64,000 nucleotides of DNA from Chloromonas sp. AAM2 (taxonomy: Eukaryota > Chlorophyta > Chlorophyceae > Chlamydomonadales > Chlamydomonadaceae), in NCBI GenBank assembly GCA_004335635.1, contig QAXH01005246.1, forward strand, positions 20,764 through 84,763, written 5' to 3'. The translations under genes and the position numbers were made by a program. Under the pieces are notes generated by a model. That model did no database searches, had not been told where the DNA came from, and saw only the letters and a list, made by a program, of their open reading frames with translations. Positions 25,351 to 37,410 of this stretch are shown here, in pieces. Each line of letters begins with the position of its first letter. Positions within the stretch are counted from its first letter, which is position 1.

Positions 25351-28300
25351 TTAAGGCTTTTGACTGCAGCCGAGAAGCCTATGGGTAGCTTTGGAGAGCC
25401 TGCTGAAGTCAAACGTCCATTGGCGCGCTGCTGACTGAGCTGGCAGCGGCACTGACAGCACACGCCAGCTGTCGCTGAAGCGCACCAACGCACAGTTCAG
25501 CTGGCGGTAGATGAGAACATCCACCGTGGTGATCAGCTTCTGGCTCTGCACAGCAACATGGCATGCTACAAGTCTGCTCGCTGCATATACACCCTGTAAC
25601 AAATGGTGGGCAATACCGTACAGGCTGCACAAACATTCATTAGAAAATGTCACAAGTGCTGCACACACATGCACAACAGCACATGACAGGCAACGAATGG
25701 TGTGCCACGACTATTGAGACACCACAAGCAGGTGTGGGGAATGTAGCGCCCAGCACCGCAAAGGGCCACTTGGCATCAGCAGCACATTCCGTGCCCGCAT
25801 ACTGATTGCAGGTGTATGGACACAAGTGAGCGTGTGTGCACGTCAGACGTAGCATCACCAGGTCATCAGGCGTTCACTCACGTTCGCCAACGTGCTGCTG
25901 TGGTCATAAGGCCCAAACGCATCCAGCATCGCTTGCAGCAGGCCCTCCTCCTCTGTGGTCATGGGCGCACCAGCACCACCGCTCAGCTGCCTCCACACGT
26001 CCTCAGCAATGCGGGCCTCCGCAGGTGCCCGCGCCCACAGGTGCTCAGGCGCGCCCCCATGAAGCAGGGATGTAGTCAGCCCAAGCTCCTGAAGCAAGCG
26101 CAACAGCACAACGGCACAGGCAGCAGTAGTGTGGAGGCCGCAAGTAGGTGTGACTTGGAGTACACTTTCTGTGTGCACACTGCTCCATGTGAGAGGTGAC
26201 ATGCAGCCTTGCCAATGCTGGCAAGAAGGTGCAGGTGACCACACATCTGCTGCCTGTTCCTGCCAGCAGGGCATGCACAACCAACCGCAGCATGCTGAGG
26301 CATGGTGGGATTGAACGTACAGCAGCTCCCCCATTACATGCTTGTGACCACCTCACCTGAGCACTTGCCATTGCCTTGGCAGCTTCTGCAGCGGCAGCGG
26401 CCTCTGCAGCGGCGCACTGAGCATCAAGCCCCTTGGTCTCAATCTTGACATCAGCCTCAGCAATCGCAGCAGCATCTCTAGATGCACGAGCGCCTGCAGC
26501 ATCTGCCTCAGCTGCCTGGACTGCAGCCTTTGCAGCCTCTGCAGCTGCCGCAGCTGCTGTGTGGTACTGGTCCACCACTAGGACGTTTGTGAGGAAGCAT
26601 GGGTGCATGCCATGCTCGCGCACATAGCGCACGCAGTTGTCGATGTGGCAGTCCACCTCGGCCAACGCGACACTGGCTGTGTTCCTGGGCATGATCTTCA
26701 GCTCCAGGCAGAACTGCAACCAGGCAACCATGCGTCGTTACGTAACCAGCATGCCAGCTACTGTAGTCATTGTTTGGCCAATACCAGGTGCATCCAGCTT
26801 GCGCATGCGCTGCTCTGCCTCTGTTGATAACCCATCTTGCGCTGCCTTGGGCATGCGAGAAATTATGCAGCAGCCATCCAGCTTCATGCTGAGACTGCCC
26901 AATCATGCAGAAGCCTTGCACCAAGTGGCGCATGCTGACAAGGAAGTTTCCGGACAGCATAGATGTTTCTGGCTGCACATGGCCTAAGCCGTTGCAACGC
27001 TTAGTGTCCATGCGATGTGCGACTGCCCAGCTCACGTACCACTTCACCATCGCGGATCTTCCAGTCAAGGTAGGTTTGCTTCCTTTGAGTGGAGTCTGGG
27101 TCGGTCTCTGCTGGCTGGGGCACCACTTGGCGGCTCTCAGGGATGCACTGGTATGGTGCATATGCAGGTGTCACCCGCAACACCCCCTTAATGGCCTTGC
27201 CCAGAGCGTACGCCACGCCGTACTCAAGAGGCTGGCTGTCAGTGGTCCTGCGCGCCTCAGGCGGGTCCAGGAAGCGCAAGGAAACGTGCTTCAAACCCTC
27301 CACCAGCATCCATTGGAACTTGTGTCTGCGGCAGCAGCAGGACAGACCTAGTGGTGAACGTACGTGGCAGGGCTGCACCAGTGTTACACTTGTTGCTGCT
27401 GCTGCTGGTACACGGCACATGAATGATCACTGAGAATTCTTCACAGATGCTGGCGGCAATGCAGCACTTCTGTGCCACGCACCACAGATGCTGGAGCCGT
27501 TGTGACACCAGCTGCATGCTTGCGCATAACACCCCATGTATCAGCGCCCACAAGCAGCAGACCGGGCAGTAGATCTGATAGCATGCACATGCATCTTACC
27601 TGTAATCGGGCGGGTCAGCTGGGCTGTCGCCATGCGCAGGAGGTGGCTGCACGCTGAGCGGATCAATGACAGGTGGCATACCAGCCGCCACCAGTGCTGA
27701 CATCAGCAGCGGGGCGCTGACTTGTGCCTTCATGTCATGCCCTGGTGGGAGCAGAAGCCCTGTCCATACAAGCTTGTCACTGACACGCACCCCTGTTGAA
27801 AGCATGGGGGCTGGTTCCCTGCCAGTGTCGTGGTAGCCTGCAGGCATGCCACCAACATGCAGAGATTCTTCTCAGACCAGTGCTAGCTTGGCTATGTGCA
27901 TCAATGCCAGCCAGCAGTACCCTGACAGTTAAGCTCGAGCTGCTGTTGCTATGTAAGCAGCTGGCAGTCAGCTTCAGGCAGCCAGCCATATGCTGGGTTT
28001 CCCACCAACAAACAGCAAGCTCATTATTGATGTGAAAGCCAAGCTTATTCAAGCTGCATCAGGAGCCATATTTGCAGGTGCCCAACAGTGCTGGACTCTC
28101 CTGCCATGGTTGTAACAATATGAATAGCAACAGGGGAAAGCGAGCAGCGAGGGAAGGGTGAAGCAGAATGACAACAGCACGCGGCGTCATAGAAACCAGT
28201 TCAGCTGTTGCGGTTCTGATCTAAATGCTAACCAGTAATGATTGTTGATTACAGTCATGATCGTTCTGCGCCTGGCATATGTGGCTTGCTCACCGCCTGT

Positions 28301-31300
28301 CCTCATCACTTCATCAATCACTTCCTGCACGCCATCCTCCGCCTGTATCGCCACCAGGTCCATCACAATTCTGGCGTAGGTGGCATTGCCGGCGCTACCC
28401 AACACGTACTGCATCAGGCTGGACTGCTCGTCAATCCACCACTGTGCTGTCAGTGGCTTGCCTGACCTCAGGCGCTGCTCCATCACAAACAGGCATTGCC
28501 CAGTGAGGCCCCGGTGGCCTGCCGTGAGAGCCATGACAGACGCAGCTATCTTGCTGGTATCCATGCACTCCTGAGCTCCTTCCCTTACCCACTCGGCGCA
28601 CAGCTGCTCCACCAGCTGTGCTGTACCATCCTGAGTGAAGCGGGGAGGGGCCACGTGCCTGACCTGCAGCAGCACACACGGAGCAGTGTGCCGGGGCCTG
28701 ACTTGCAGCAGCACACACGGAGCAGTGTGCCGGGGCCTGACCTGCAGCAGCACACACGGAGCAGTGTGCCGAGGCCTGACCTGCAGCAGCACACACGGAG
28801 CAGTGTGCCGGGGCCTGACCTGCAGCAGCACACACGGAGCAGTGTGCCGGGGCCTGACCTGCNNNNNNNNNNNNNNNNNNNNNNNNNNNNNNNNNNNNNN
28901 NNNNNNNNNNNNNNNNNNNNNNNNNNNNNNNNNNNNNNNNAGCAGCACACAGGGAGCAGTGTGCCGGGGCCTGACCTGCAGCAGCACACAGGGAGCAGTG
29001 TGCCGGGGCCTGACCTGCAGCAGCACACACGGAGCAGTGTGCCGGGCCGCGTATGTGACCAGCCAGATCCTGCATCATCAGGCATCATGCCATGCTCTGC
29101 CCCCAGCTGAGGATGTGACAAATCTGCAGGAACGTGTAGCAAACTGATGCCTAAAAAGGCAATCAGAAGGCCAGGCCCTGACTTAATGTTGCTGCAAGCC
29201 AACACAGGCAGTCCCAGGCTCAGGCCACAGGCAGTGCCAGCTCAGCCAAGCCTGAATTGATGAGACCTGCTTCCAGTTGGAGGCAATGATTGGCTTCAGC
29301 CTAACATATTTTGGTGCTGCACCCATGCCCAACAGCTGCGCTGGAGGTGCCAAAACCAGGCTCACTGTGGCACTCAGCCTCCGCTTCCCACGCTCCCTAC
29401 GCCTGCAATCGATGGGGTTATCACCGCCCAGCTGTCAGCTACGCACACGCTTACCACGCTGAAGGGGGCGACATTGCTGATGTTGCCCGTCGCAATGAGG
29501 TGAGCCAGCGCGTCCGTTCCAACGAGCAAGCAGCCAGCCTTCTTGTTGCTGCAGGAACAGAGAACAGGGCAAGCATGCAGGGTTTCAAGGTGAGGTGGGG
29601 TGCTGCAAGCCAGCCAAAACACCTTGCTGTTTGTTGACAGTTGCGTGGGCCCCAATGGACCTGTTGCCACCTGGCATATGAAACAATGCTGCCATAACAT
29701 CTGCCCAGGCAGACCCAAACCTGTTTCGACACTATAACTATGAGTTGCAAGCAACTTGCATGCCATAGCGCACAAATCCAGCTCCTGGGCATCCTTCTGG
29801 GTGATGTATGAAGTTTTCCGTTTTTGGAAACACGACGTTTTCTTGCATGCGCTGTTGGGTTATCCTTATCCTCAGCTGTCTAACGATGCCAAAATGACTG
29901 TGTTCTGACGCTGTTTGGGCATCTTTCCACTCGAAGCTTAAGATCTGTAACTGCAGTACTGCTGATTATAACGCGCGCGGCCCACCGCCAGACCCAGCCA
30001 CCCAGCCTAGTGGCTTCAGGAGCACTAGTTTGACGGCCCCAGCAAAAACAACTGGGTTGAAATCAAGCATGTGCACATGCCTGGGGATGATTTCTTGCGC
30101 TGACCAGGAGACCCTGTTTCATTCCAGGACGTACCAGATGAGGCAATGGTAGCTTTGCTGAGCATGGCAAAACGCAGCAGTCCAAGACCTTGACATGGCA
30201 GGCTGATGCTTCACTCACAATGACTGCTTGATGCCCCTCATGATCCTCAGGAACTTCTCCAGACGTGCTGGGCTGCCTGTCTCCCTGTCCACCAGCGCCT
30301 CCTCCAACGCATCACACTCATCCATGATCAGCAAAAGCTTGGGTGCAGCAGGCTGCTGCAGGTGATCTAGCAGGCAGTCGCTGCTAGCTACCCCGCTGGC
30401 ACATGGCAAGTCCAGCTGCCTGACGATGTAGCTGAACAGATTCTCATAGTCGGCGACACGGAGCAGCAGGGCCAGGTCAAGGTAGAGCACCCTCACGTTT
30501 GCACGGTGTGCTGCACGCTCAACTGCCATCGCCAAGCTTGTCTTGCCAGCCTGCCTGTGCGCGGTGAGCAGCATGAAAGCCCCTTGAATCATGTCATCGC
30601 ATACTGACTCAGCAATGGAGTCCTCAAGGTAGATGTTGACGTCAGGATCTGCGTACTGGCTCCTAGCAACCAGCTTGCGCCTCCTCCGCTGCGGAGCTGC
30701 TGCACCTGCATGCATGCAGAGGTGCATGCAGGATGCACTGTCTGGAGTTGCACAGTATGCATCAACATATCACATAAAGTACATGAGCATGCCCACATGC
30801 AGATATGCTGCGCAAGCTGCACACTAGAGTGCTGGTTACAGGAAGGCCCAACAACAATGACTGGGCTTTGCCTACCCAGCAACCGCTTTTTCCTTTTTTT
30901 TTTTGGGCTCTGAACCAGCCCTTCCAGAGGACCCTGCCTGAGGCCATGATAAGCTATGTAATGATGATGATGATGATGATGCTGATGATGATGAAAGTGT
31001 GCCACAGTGTGCCCACACAATGCGTACAGCATGAAGGATGGCACAGGCGGGTTTGGGGTGATGCATGTCATAACTTTCAACTTGATATATATGTATGTAA
31101 AGCCGGACACCACCGCGCTCAGCAGCACAGCACATCACCATCTGTACATGCAGCAGCCCATGTGGGTGTCATGTGTATATATGCGTGTGCATCCTGCGCA
31201 CATGGCAGGGATGCGGTTCTGGAGCTGCAGCTGATGATACTGGCAGTGTGTGCACACCTGCTGGCACTGCACAACCAGGCGTTGCATCCACTGACTGCCT

Positions 31301-33193
31301 CACAATAAGCACCGTGACCATATGGCACTCCTTGCTGTAGATGCTATGGTGGCATGTGAGGTGTGCGGGATCTGCTAGGGCTGATGTAAGGCGACAGAAC
31401 AGCACATGCAACAGGCAGATCCACAGCAGATACATACAGGAAAGCAGGCAGCATCGCACAACATCAGACTGCCAAGACAAATTGGCAGTCTGATGTAGTT
31501 TCTTTGGCAGTCCGGACCGAGGTTCCTGCAATCCAACAACATGCTAAGGCACTGCTGCCTCTGTCACCTGCAGCCATACTCACCACTGTCATCAGGAGCA
31601 GTACCAGAAGTAGTAGCATGCACTGCCACAGCTGAGGAAGATGCAGGTGCTGCACGGCTTGGACAGGCGCTGTGCCAGCCACATCTACGCCCAGCGGCTG
31701 CATGCGTGCGCGGTACTGCCCGGCGCTCAGAAGCTGCTGCTGCTGCTGCACTAGGCAGCGTGGCAGCTGGCACACCCTCATGGCTGGCGGCGGCACATGC
31801 TTCAGACCTGCACACAGGGCACAGCAACGAAGGTTCGTTCCAACAGTGGCATCAAATCATCTGGTTGTGTTTTCACCAGCACGTAGAACTGAGCCTTTTT
31901 TCAGGCCCTTTGTGCCTGAGGGGTTATTGCGGACAGGACAGCACCCCGAGGGGTGGCCACCACCATCACTATCGCGGTGTGTCATAGCAACATGGCAATG
32001 CTTGGATACGGCTCACACTTGTATTAGATAGTGTATTGAACTGGTAAACAAGCAGCATATGTGTGTGCAGCCGCGTACTCATACACTGCGCGTGCCCCCT
32101 CGTACTTCTGTGCGCGAGCTGCCTGTTCCAGCTGCTGCACGTACGCATCCCAGTGCTCCGGGAACAGCGGCACAGCTGCAGGACCCCTGGTGGCACTCCA
32201 CTCCTCCACTGGTTGCCTGTTGCAGCAGCAGGAAGAACAGGAGCAGGTTAACCACATGCAAGTCATGCAGTGCGTGCCTGCAGCAGCAGCACCTGAGGCA
32301 TCATGACAGGCAGAAGTGCTGCTGAACTTCACTGACAGGTTCCGGCATCAGGAGCTGCTGCCATACAGTAGCTGCAGCACAGCAGTGATGGGCTGAGGTA
32401 GCCGCAGCAGTTGGCAGTCAGCAACAGGCATAAACTGTCCTGTGTACAAGTCAGCCTGACTGATAGGTGTGGTGTCTACAGACAACAACACGTGCATCAA
32501 TCCATGCGCAGCTCACCTGCGGTTGATGCTGGCGGGCACCGGCGCCTGTGACACTGGTCGCACTACCTTGCAGCCTGAATGTGGTGCCACCTGTGCAAGC
32601 AAAATGCATAATAGAACACACAGGTTCAGAAAAAAAAGAAGTGTTGTTGACACTACCGCTGCAGCACAGGCGCAACGCTGCGCATTAGAGCTCAATGCTG
32701 CGCAGACTCACCACGCCAACAACATGCTGGCAGCTCAAATGTGGACGTCCACGTACAGCATAGGCCTACAGGAACAAGAGCAGAGCAGTGAGCAGCGCCA
32801 TCAACAGGAAGGCAGCTGCTGTTGGCTTTAGCTGCACACCCAGAGCAGCAGCAGGTGCATGTACCGGCAGGACCTTCTTGTGCACATCCTAGACAGGAAA
32901 TTGCAGCAAGATCAGCAAGCACTGACCTGGTGAGTGGCCATGGCACCCACAGGGCACCTGCATGCAATGACACCATCAACAGGGTGACGCACAGAGGACA
33001 TGTTTACTGCTGCTGAATTGCTGAACATCGCCCTTACAGCAGCTTCATGTTGGCTGCAAGAGGCCCAAGGTCTGGTGAAGCTATCAAGGCTGGCAGCTGG
33101 CGCAGCATGTGCTGCCAAGCCCTCCAACATTGCTCGAAACACCAGTTGCCTTCTCCAAGCACATCCTTGACCAAGCTGGCGAGCGCGGGCCAC
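25351..33193 (-). CDS. P-loop NTPase fused to PD-(D/E)XK nuclease (Crinkler/RHS-type architecture), at least 889 aa
   Basis: Eleven exons fit phase by phase, in reading order: 32590-32517, 32216-32079, 31807-31584, 30705-30219, 29548-29455, 28663-28294, 27837-27600, 27325-27040, 26713-26357, 26088-25882, 25545-25351 (stop). Upstream N-terminal exons are unsettled: a frame starting ATG at 33193 and one near 32890-32775 with a hydrophobic LLMALLTALLLFL stretch are candidates. Domains: an alanine-rich linker; a P-loop ATPase with Walker A HRQAGKTS and Walker B LLLIMDECDAL; a sensor-like segment (LVGTDALAHLIATGNIS); a lid with PRFTQDGTAQL and the TAGHRGL motif common in STAND/AAA_14-like ATPases; then a restriction-endonuclease-fold core, LDWKIRDGEV joined across an intron to FCLELKIMPRN, giving D...E-x-K; then a long Ala/Glu-rich segment and a conserved-looking C-terminus. 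NTPase plus nuclease is the plan described for Crinkler/RHS-type effectors. Function (DNA cleavage, defence, genome conflict) is inferred. Confidence 0.78.
28661..29046 (-). repeat. 39-bp minisatellite carrying a splice acceptor in each unit
   Basis: About ten copies (two hidden in a 78-base gap, exactly 2 x 39) of a unit that on the minus strand starts GTCAGGCCCCGGCACACTG and ends TGTGTGCTGCTGCAG. The array abuts the exon starting at 28663, whose first bases are also GTCAGG. Every unit therefore ends in a pyrimidine/CTG-rich CAG acceptor and restarts with the exon's first six bases. The unit is a multiple of three and open in the exon's frame (VRPRHTAPCVLLQ). Confidence 0.92.
28863..28940. 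other. Assembly gap (78 N) within the 39-bp minisatellite
   Basis: The gap equals two repeat units. The first base after the gap continues the repeat in register, so the size is plausible but not proven. Confidence 0.95.
30905..30995 (-). repeat. A-tailed, (CAT)n-containing short element in an intron
   Basis: On the minus strand (CAT)n and TACATAGCTTATCATGGCC lead to an A-rich tail (30888-30905). The GTAATGATGATGATG end resembles the repeat ends at 5310-5335 and 63325-63345. It may be a SINE-like insertion in the intron before the Walker A exon. Weak evidence. Confidence 0.35.
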
Positions 33194-33654
33194 ACATAAG
33201 ACTCCCCTTACCTAGAATGCATGTTTGCAGTCTGCCTAGGCAAGGACTGCCCGAGGCAAACAGCGGCTGTCAAATGCTGGTGTTCTGCCGCCTGTGTCGT
33301 TTGCGTGGCGGTTCTAGCAAACGATTCGCCTGAACTGATAGCCTGAACTATTCGAATCGCCTGGACTACTCGAATCGCCTGAACTAAGGCAGATATCTCT
33401 GGTCCCGGTCGGTTGCACTTGAGCCTAGCAGCCTGGCATGGGGCCCTGACGGAAAACCATCCTCAAGTCTTTTCGAAACCGGACCCCCAGCAGCCCCCAG
33501 GCATGCTGCGGCGTAATAGCGGTACGGCAGGAAGCATTTTGAGTATGCCGATAGCAGTACTGCATACTCATTTTGCGAATTGATTGCTTTTCCTTTGACT
33601 TTGGACTCCTGACACTGAGGGCTTGCCCTGATCAGCAGACGGGGTAGCAGACAG

Positions 33655-34820
33655 CGTGAGTCAGGCCTGCTGCTGATGCGCAGCGTGGGCTAGGGAATGA
33701 CGAGGGAGTGTTGGATGTCGGTGCTGTGGTTATGCAGGTGCGGTACAGGGGTTGAAGAGACGGTTAGCTGAGCTGAAAAAATGTGGAGTGTGCACACGGT
33801 TTTCGCCACCCACGCTGTTGTCCCAGCAGTCAACATGGGTCTCAGGTTTTCACCAGGGTAGTTGAATTGGTGGCCCTGACATAGAGAAGAGTGGGGGAGT
33901 GTGTGCGTGTGGGTGCAAGTGTGATCTGACACGTTGTCTGATTTGGGTCAAAATGCTGACTCAGGTCACACTGGGTATGGCACGCCTGACAACGGTTTGT
34001 CGCAGCTAGTTGCCTGCAGAACCAGTGTGCCTGCCGCACCAGGTTTGATTTGCACCCTGCTGATCTTTCGAGAACCACAGTGCACATCTTGATTTACTTG
34101 GGTTTCGTTGACATCCCTTGGTGTGCATGGCATCTTGTGTCTCTTTCACTATATAATTAAACGCCAGCCTTTGGCAGTGTGCATTTGATTGTCCACAGTG
34201 CCAGTGACATCTGTGTTCTTTGCTTCTTGCACCTTGAAGTTGCCTTCTGTTGCTCAGGGTTGGTCAGGACCGTATCCGACCTCGTCTCGAGCATGGCTTG
34301 CTAGTACGGCAAATCCCTGCACTATCACGCAGTTTGAGCACCCCAGAAGGCGGCACACTGAGCAGCCGCATACACTCCCGCACACCTCCAATGGAAGTAC
34401 TTGCACACCACAACAAATCTCAGCGAGGATATCAGCGCACCAAACACTATTTAGGGGAAAGCAGTGGGACGTGCTTACGCGTTCGGTAGTTCCAGCAGGA
34501 TGCGACGGGTGCTGCTCTCAATTGCTTGTTATATTCCATGTTTGTGCACTGTACTACTATTGCCCTCGTTGCAGGATATATTATATATTTATCGTGTGGG
34601 TTTTGCCAGGTATCATATAGCCACGAATGCCTGACTCGCACCTTCAGCCTTTAGCCTTTTTTCAGTGTCTGTATCAGGTATCAGAGCAGAGCAGCACAGT
34701 GGCCACAAGAATCTGAATATTCTGAGGAACGTGCTTCGTGATACCCATGCCACATGATGTTATGGTCATTGTCGGCTGCCCATACCAAGACCGGTGTTCC
34801 AGGCTCACGTTGATATTGCA
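33655..34820 (+). pseudogene. Decayed second copy of the 3' end of the RING gene
   Basis: Direct copy of 22985-24120. The end of exon 18 is recognisable (GAVVMQ just before 33740). The last exon also persists (IPALSRSLSTPEGGTLSSRI near 34311-34378, against IPALSRDLTTPGGGTLSSRI in copy 1). The intron acceptor CAG of copy 1 has become CAA and the original stop is gone. No RING, transmembrane or EGF sequence precedes it, so this is a fragment and not a working gene. Confidence 0.75.
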
Positions 34821-34848
34821 TATACGCTGACTGACGCCTGAACGCCAT

Positions 34849-34876
34849 ACTACAGCAGGTACAGTACTGCTGTAGT
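34849..34876. repeat. Short hairpin ACTACAGCAG / CTGCTGTAGT
   Basis: A 10-bp perfect inverted repeat with an 8-base spacer, followed by further GTAC repeats, at the right end of the duplicated fragment. It may be a simple sequence palindrome at the duplication boundary. Confidence 0.5.
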
Positions 34877-35530
34877 ACTGTACTACTACTGCTAGCGCAG
34901 CATGTATCTGGTTGAACTGTTTGAGCTTGTGATGGAGCGGCCTTTAGAAACTGAGTGAGCATCAGGACCCGGTGGTGAGGCCTGTGCGCCGATGATCATT
35001 GTCGCCCAGAGTTGTGTTTAGACGCATTGGTGAACTAATGAATGTACGGTGGCCCGTGTGTGAAGGGATATGTGTCATCACAGAACCAACGTTGGTATTC
35101 AGCTGTCTTCGCCGCAGCGTCAAGAAATATTTTCTGCATGAGCCTTGCATGTGTGTAAGCCTCAGTATCCTGACAGTTACGGCTAATCCCAGAGATCAGT
35201 GAGTGAATGCACGCGGTCAATTCACTGGCAGCCATGCATGTGGCATTTTGTGTTGCAAGGGTTGCACGGGCAGCTGTTGTCAAAGTGCTGATACACAGGC
35301 TGTCACTGCCATTCCAGACGTGCTGCAAGCTGAACCTATCTCTCTCACACAAGCATGCATGTCCACGACTGGTCCAGGATCAGTTAGCACAGTTACAGTT
35401 CCAGGACACAGTGGGTATGGGTGTTTTGATGGTGCACATCTCTCCACAGAGCAGCATGCTGCACTTGTCCTGGGCTGCAGCTGCATACATGTGTGTGTTC
35501 GCTGCGTGAAGAAAGGCAATAAGGAGTGGT

Positions 35531-37041
35531 TTACTTCTTCTTGGCTGGTGGTGCGACCTTCTTGGCTGATGGCCCGGCCTTCTTCAACTGGTTGAAGACC
35601 TTGCGCACGGCACGCGCCTTCTTGGCCTTGGTGACAGCAGCCTTGAAACGGTCGAAATCTGTCATGGCTGCCTTTGACCGCTGCTGCGATAGCTTCTTGC
35701 CCCATGAGCTGGCTGCGAACTTGGCGGCAACATCTGCAGCCAACATGCAAAGCAAGAGATGAGTTTGTGAACGGTATAGTTCACGTGATAGCAGGAATAC
35801 AGGGCATGAGAACTGTCCCATTCAGTGATGACACGGCAGTGAACTCAGCCGTTTGCTGTGTAGTGATGCCGTGGTCAACATGCGCACTCGAGCTGTGAGC
35901 TAACATACAAACATGATGCGGGCATCCAGATGGCGCAAAGTGGGCATTCATTGCAGGGCTGCTGTGCAGTGATATTACCGACTTGGCGCTGAATTGCTGT
36001 GTGCTTGCATGTGCGCTTGCAACAGTGTGATCCTTTCAGTGGGTAGCATACTGAGGCAGGATGTGCGCTGATGCTTTACCCCATGCTTAGCAGATAGACT
36101 CATGCAGGACCAGGTCCGGGCTGCGCAATAAGCGATGGGCAGCATCACATCTTCCTACTGTGCTGGTCTAAAATCTAGTTGGCTGGGCTGTATTCAGCTG
36201 TAACGAGCTGTGCACTCATTGCTATACAAAGAGGCTGATGTCTGCCAGGAACTAATGCCTGATGAGCTGTGCGATTCATGCTACTGTGTCCACATGCTGC
36301 CTGGCTCTCACGCTGTGACACGGCTTTTGTCTTCTGATCATGCACCGGTGCCTGCATGGGCTGCAGTACGCATGCATTGCCTGCACGGCCATGCTCAGCC
36401 TCCTTGTTACACGAAACTGTTAAAGGACTGCGGCTGCATCTTCCAGACTTTCTGCACCTGCTGCTGCAGGAGAGCATGAGGCGAATTGCGGCTGCACCGG
36501 GCATGGAGGCGGCTGCTGACCTGCACTGCTGCAGCTGCACTCCGGGCAAGCCGGGCACCACGATACGCGCGCTGCCGCCGTCCCTGAGCTCGCGCTGCTC
36601 ACCCTGCTGGAGGCGCTGCAGCGGTTTTCGTGGCCCGACCCGGACCACCAGACCTCTTGAGATGCGTGCGATTATTTATGGAAACTATACTCACCACCCT
36701 CGGCAAACTTGGCGATGACAACCTTCTTGGGTGCAAGCCGAGGAATGTCGATCTTGAGGTCTGTCAAGGCCATGCGCTTGAAGTTGACCACACGGCGTGC
36801 CTGTCCTGGAGCATCAACCAGCGCCTGTACACAAAGAAAGTTTCGCTCTGTCAGCTGAACCAGGGCTCTGGGCAAAGTAGGCAGGCAGTACTGGGGCTGA
36901 GGTCACCAGAACAGCTAACAGCAGTTCGTCACTAACCCTGTTCTGGTCAATGATGTCTGAGACAGCAACCAGCTGCCCGTACTCCTCGCCATAGCTGATC
37001 ATGGCCACCCGGCCGATCTCCATGTACCGCTTGAAAGGCAT
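35531..37041 (-). CDS. RPL14: 60S ribosomal protein L14 (eL14), 145 aa
   Basis: Three exons in order 37041-36937, 36824-36695, 35733-35531, with phases that agree. The protein starts [20 protein letters not shown], contains [20 protein letters not shown] and [14 protein letters not shown], then [20 protein letters not shown] and a lysine/alanine-rich end (APPAKKK). This is the full eL14 family pattern: N-terminal KOW/SH3-like fold, central conserved helix and basic tail, acting in the cytosolic large ribosomal subunit. Length is as expected. Intron 2 is about 960 bp and contains no gene I can support. The gene is divergent from CCDC39/FAP59, with 369 bp between start codons. Confidence 0.97.
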
Positions 37042-37410
37042 GGTGACCAGTCCTTGCCTAAACTAGTCGGAGGCAGGAGGAAGAGGCCGAGAGCGTCAGG
37101 GGCCTGGGACTATCAGGGCCGGGAAAAGCGCACTGTGGCCATGTGCCCGGTACAGGTAAAGCGCGCAGAGCGTTTTCATTCGAAGGCGCGGTTCTGCGCA
37201 ATTGACATGCGCCATCAGCAGGAACTTTAAGCCATTCCCGATACTTGCCTTGATTAGTTCAACGAGGCACATGTGCACATGATGGTCGACTAAGCTGAGG
37301 AGTAGGGCCTCTGAAGCGAAGACACCCAGCTCAACACTCTACACTACTGTCGCAAGGATTTGAGCATCCAGTGGGCGAGTCATTGTCCAGACGTTTCTTC
37401 AGCCAGGAGC
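37042..37410. promoter_or_regulatory. Bidirectional promoter region, RPL14 / CCDC39
   Basis: 369 bp separate the two divergent start codons. The interval must serve a constitutive ribosomal gene and a flagellar gene. I see no diagnostic motif; the assignment rests on gene layout. Confidence 0.45.

Noticed and set aside
28431..29205. Four long overlapping frames across the 39-bp array
   Set aside because: Repeat artefacts. Only the minus-strand frame in phase with the exon at 28663 could be translated, and then only by use of outer acceptors.
29267..29402. Possible minus-strand exon (LSATVSLVLAPPAQLLGMG)
   Set aside because: It reads well but cannot be joined in phase to the exons at 29548-29455 and 28663-28294, which join each other directly. 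Left as a possible alternative exon.
36175..36648. 157-aa minus-strand frame within RPL14 intron 2
   Set aside because: No domain and no splice partners; most likely intron sequence.
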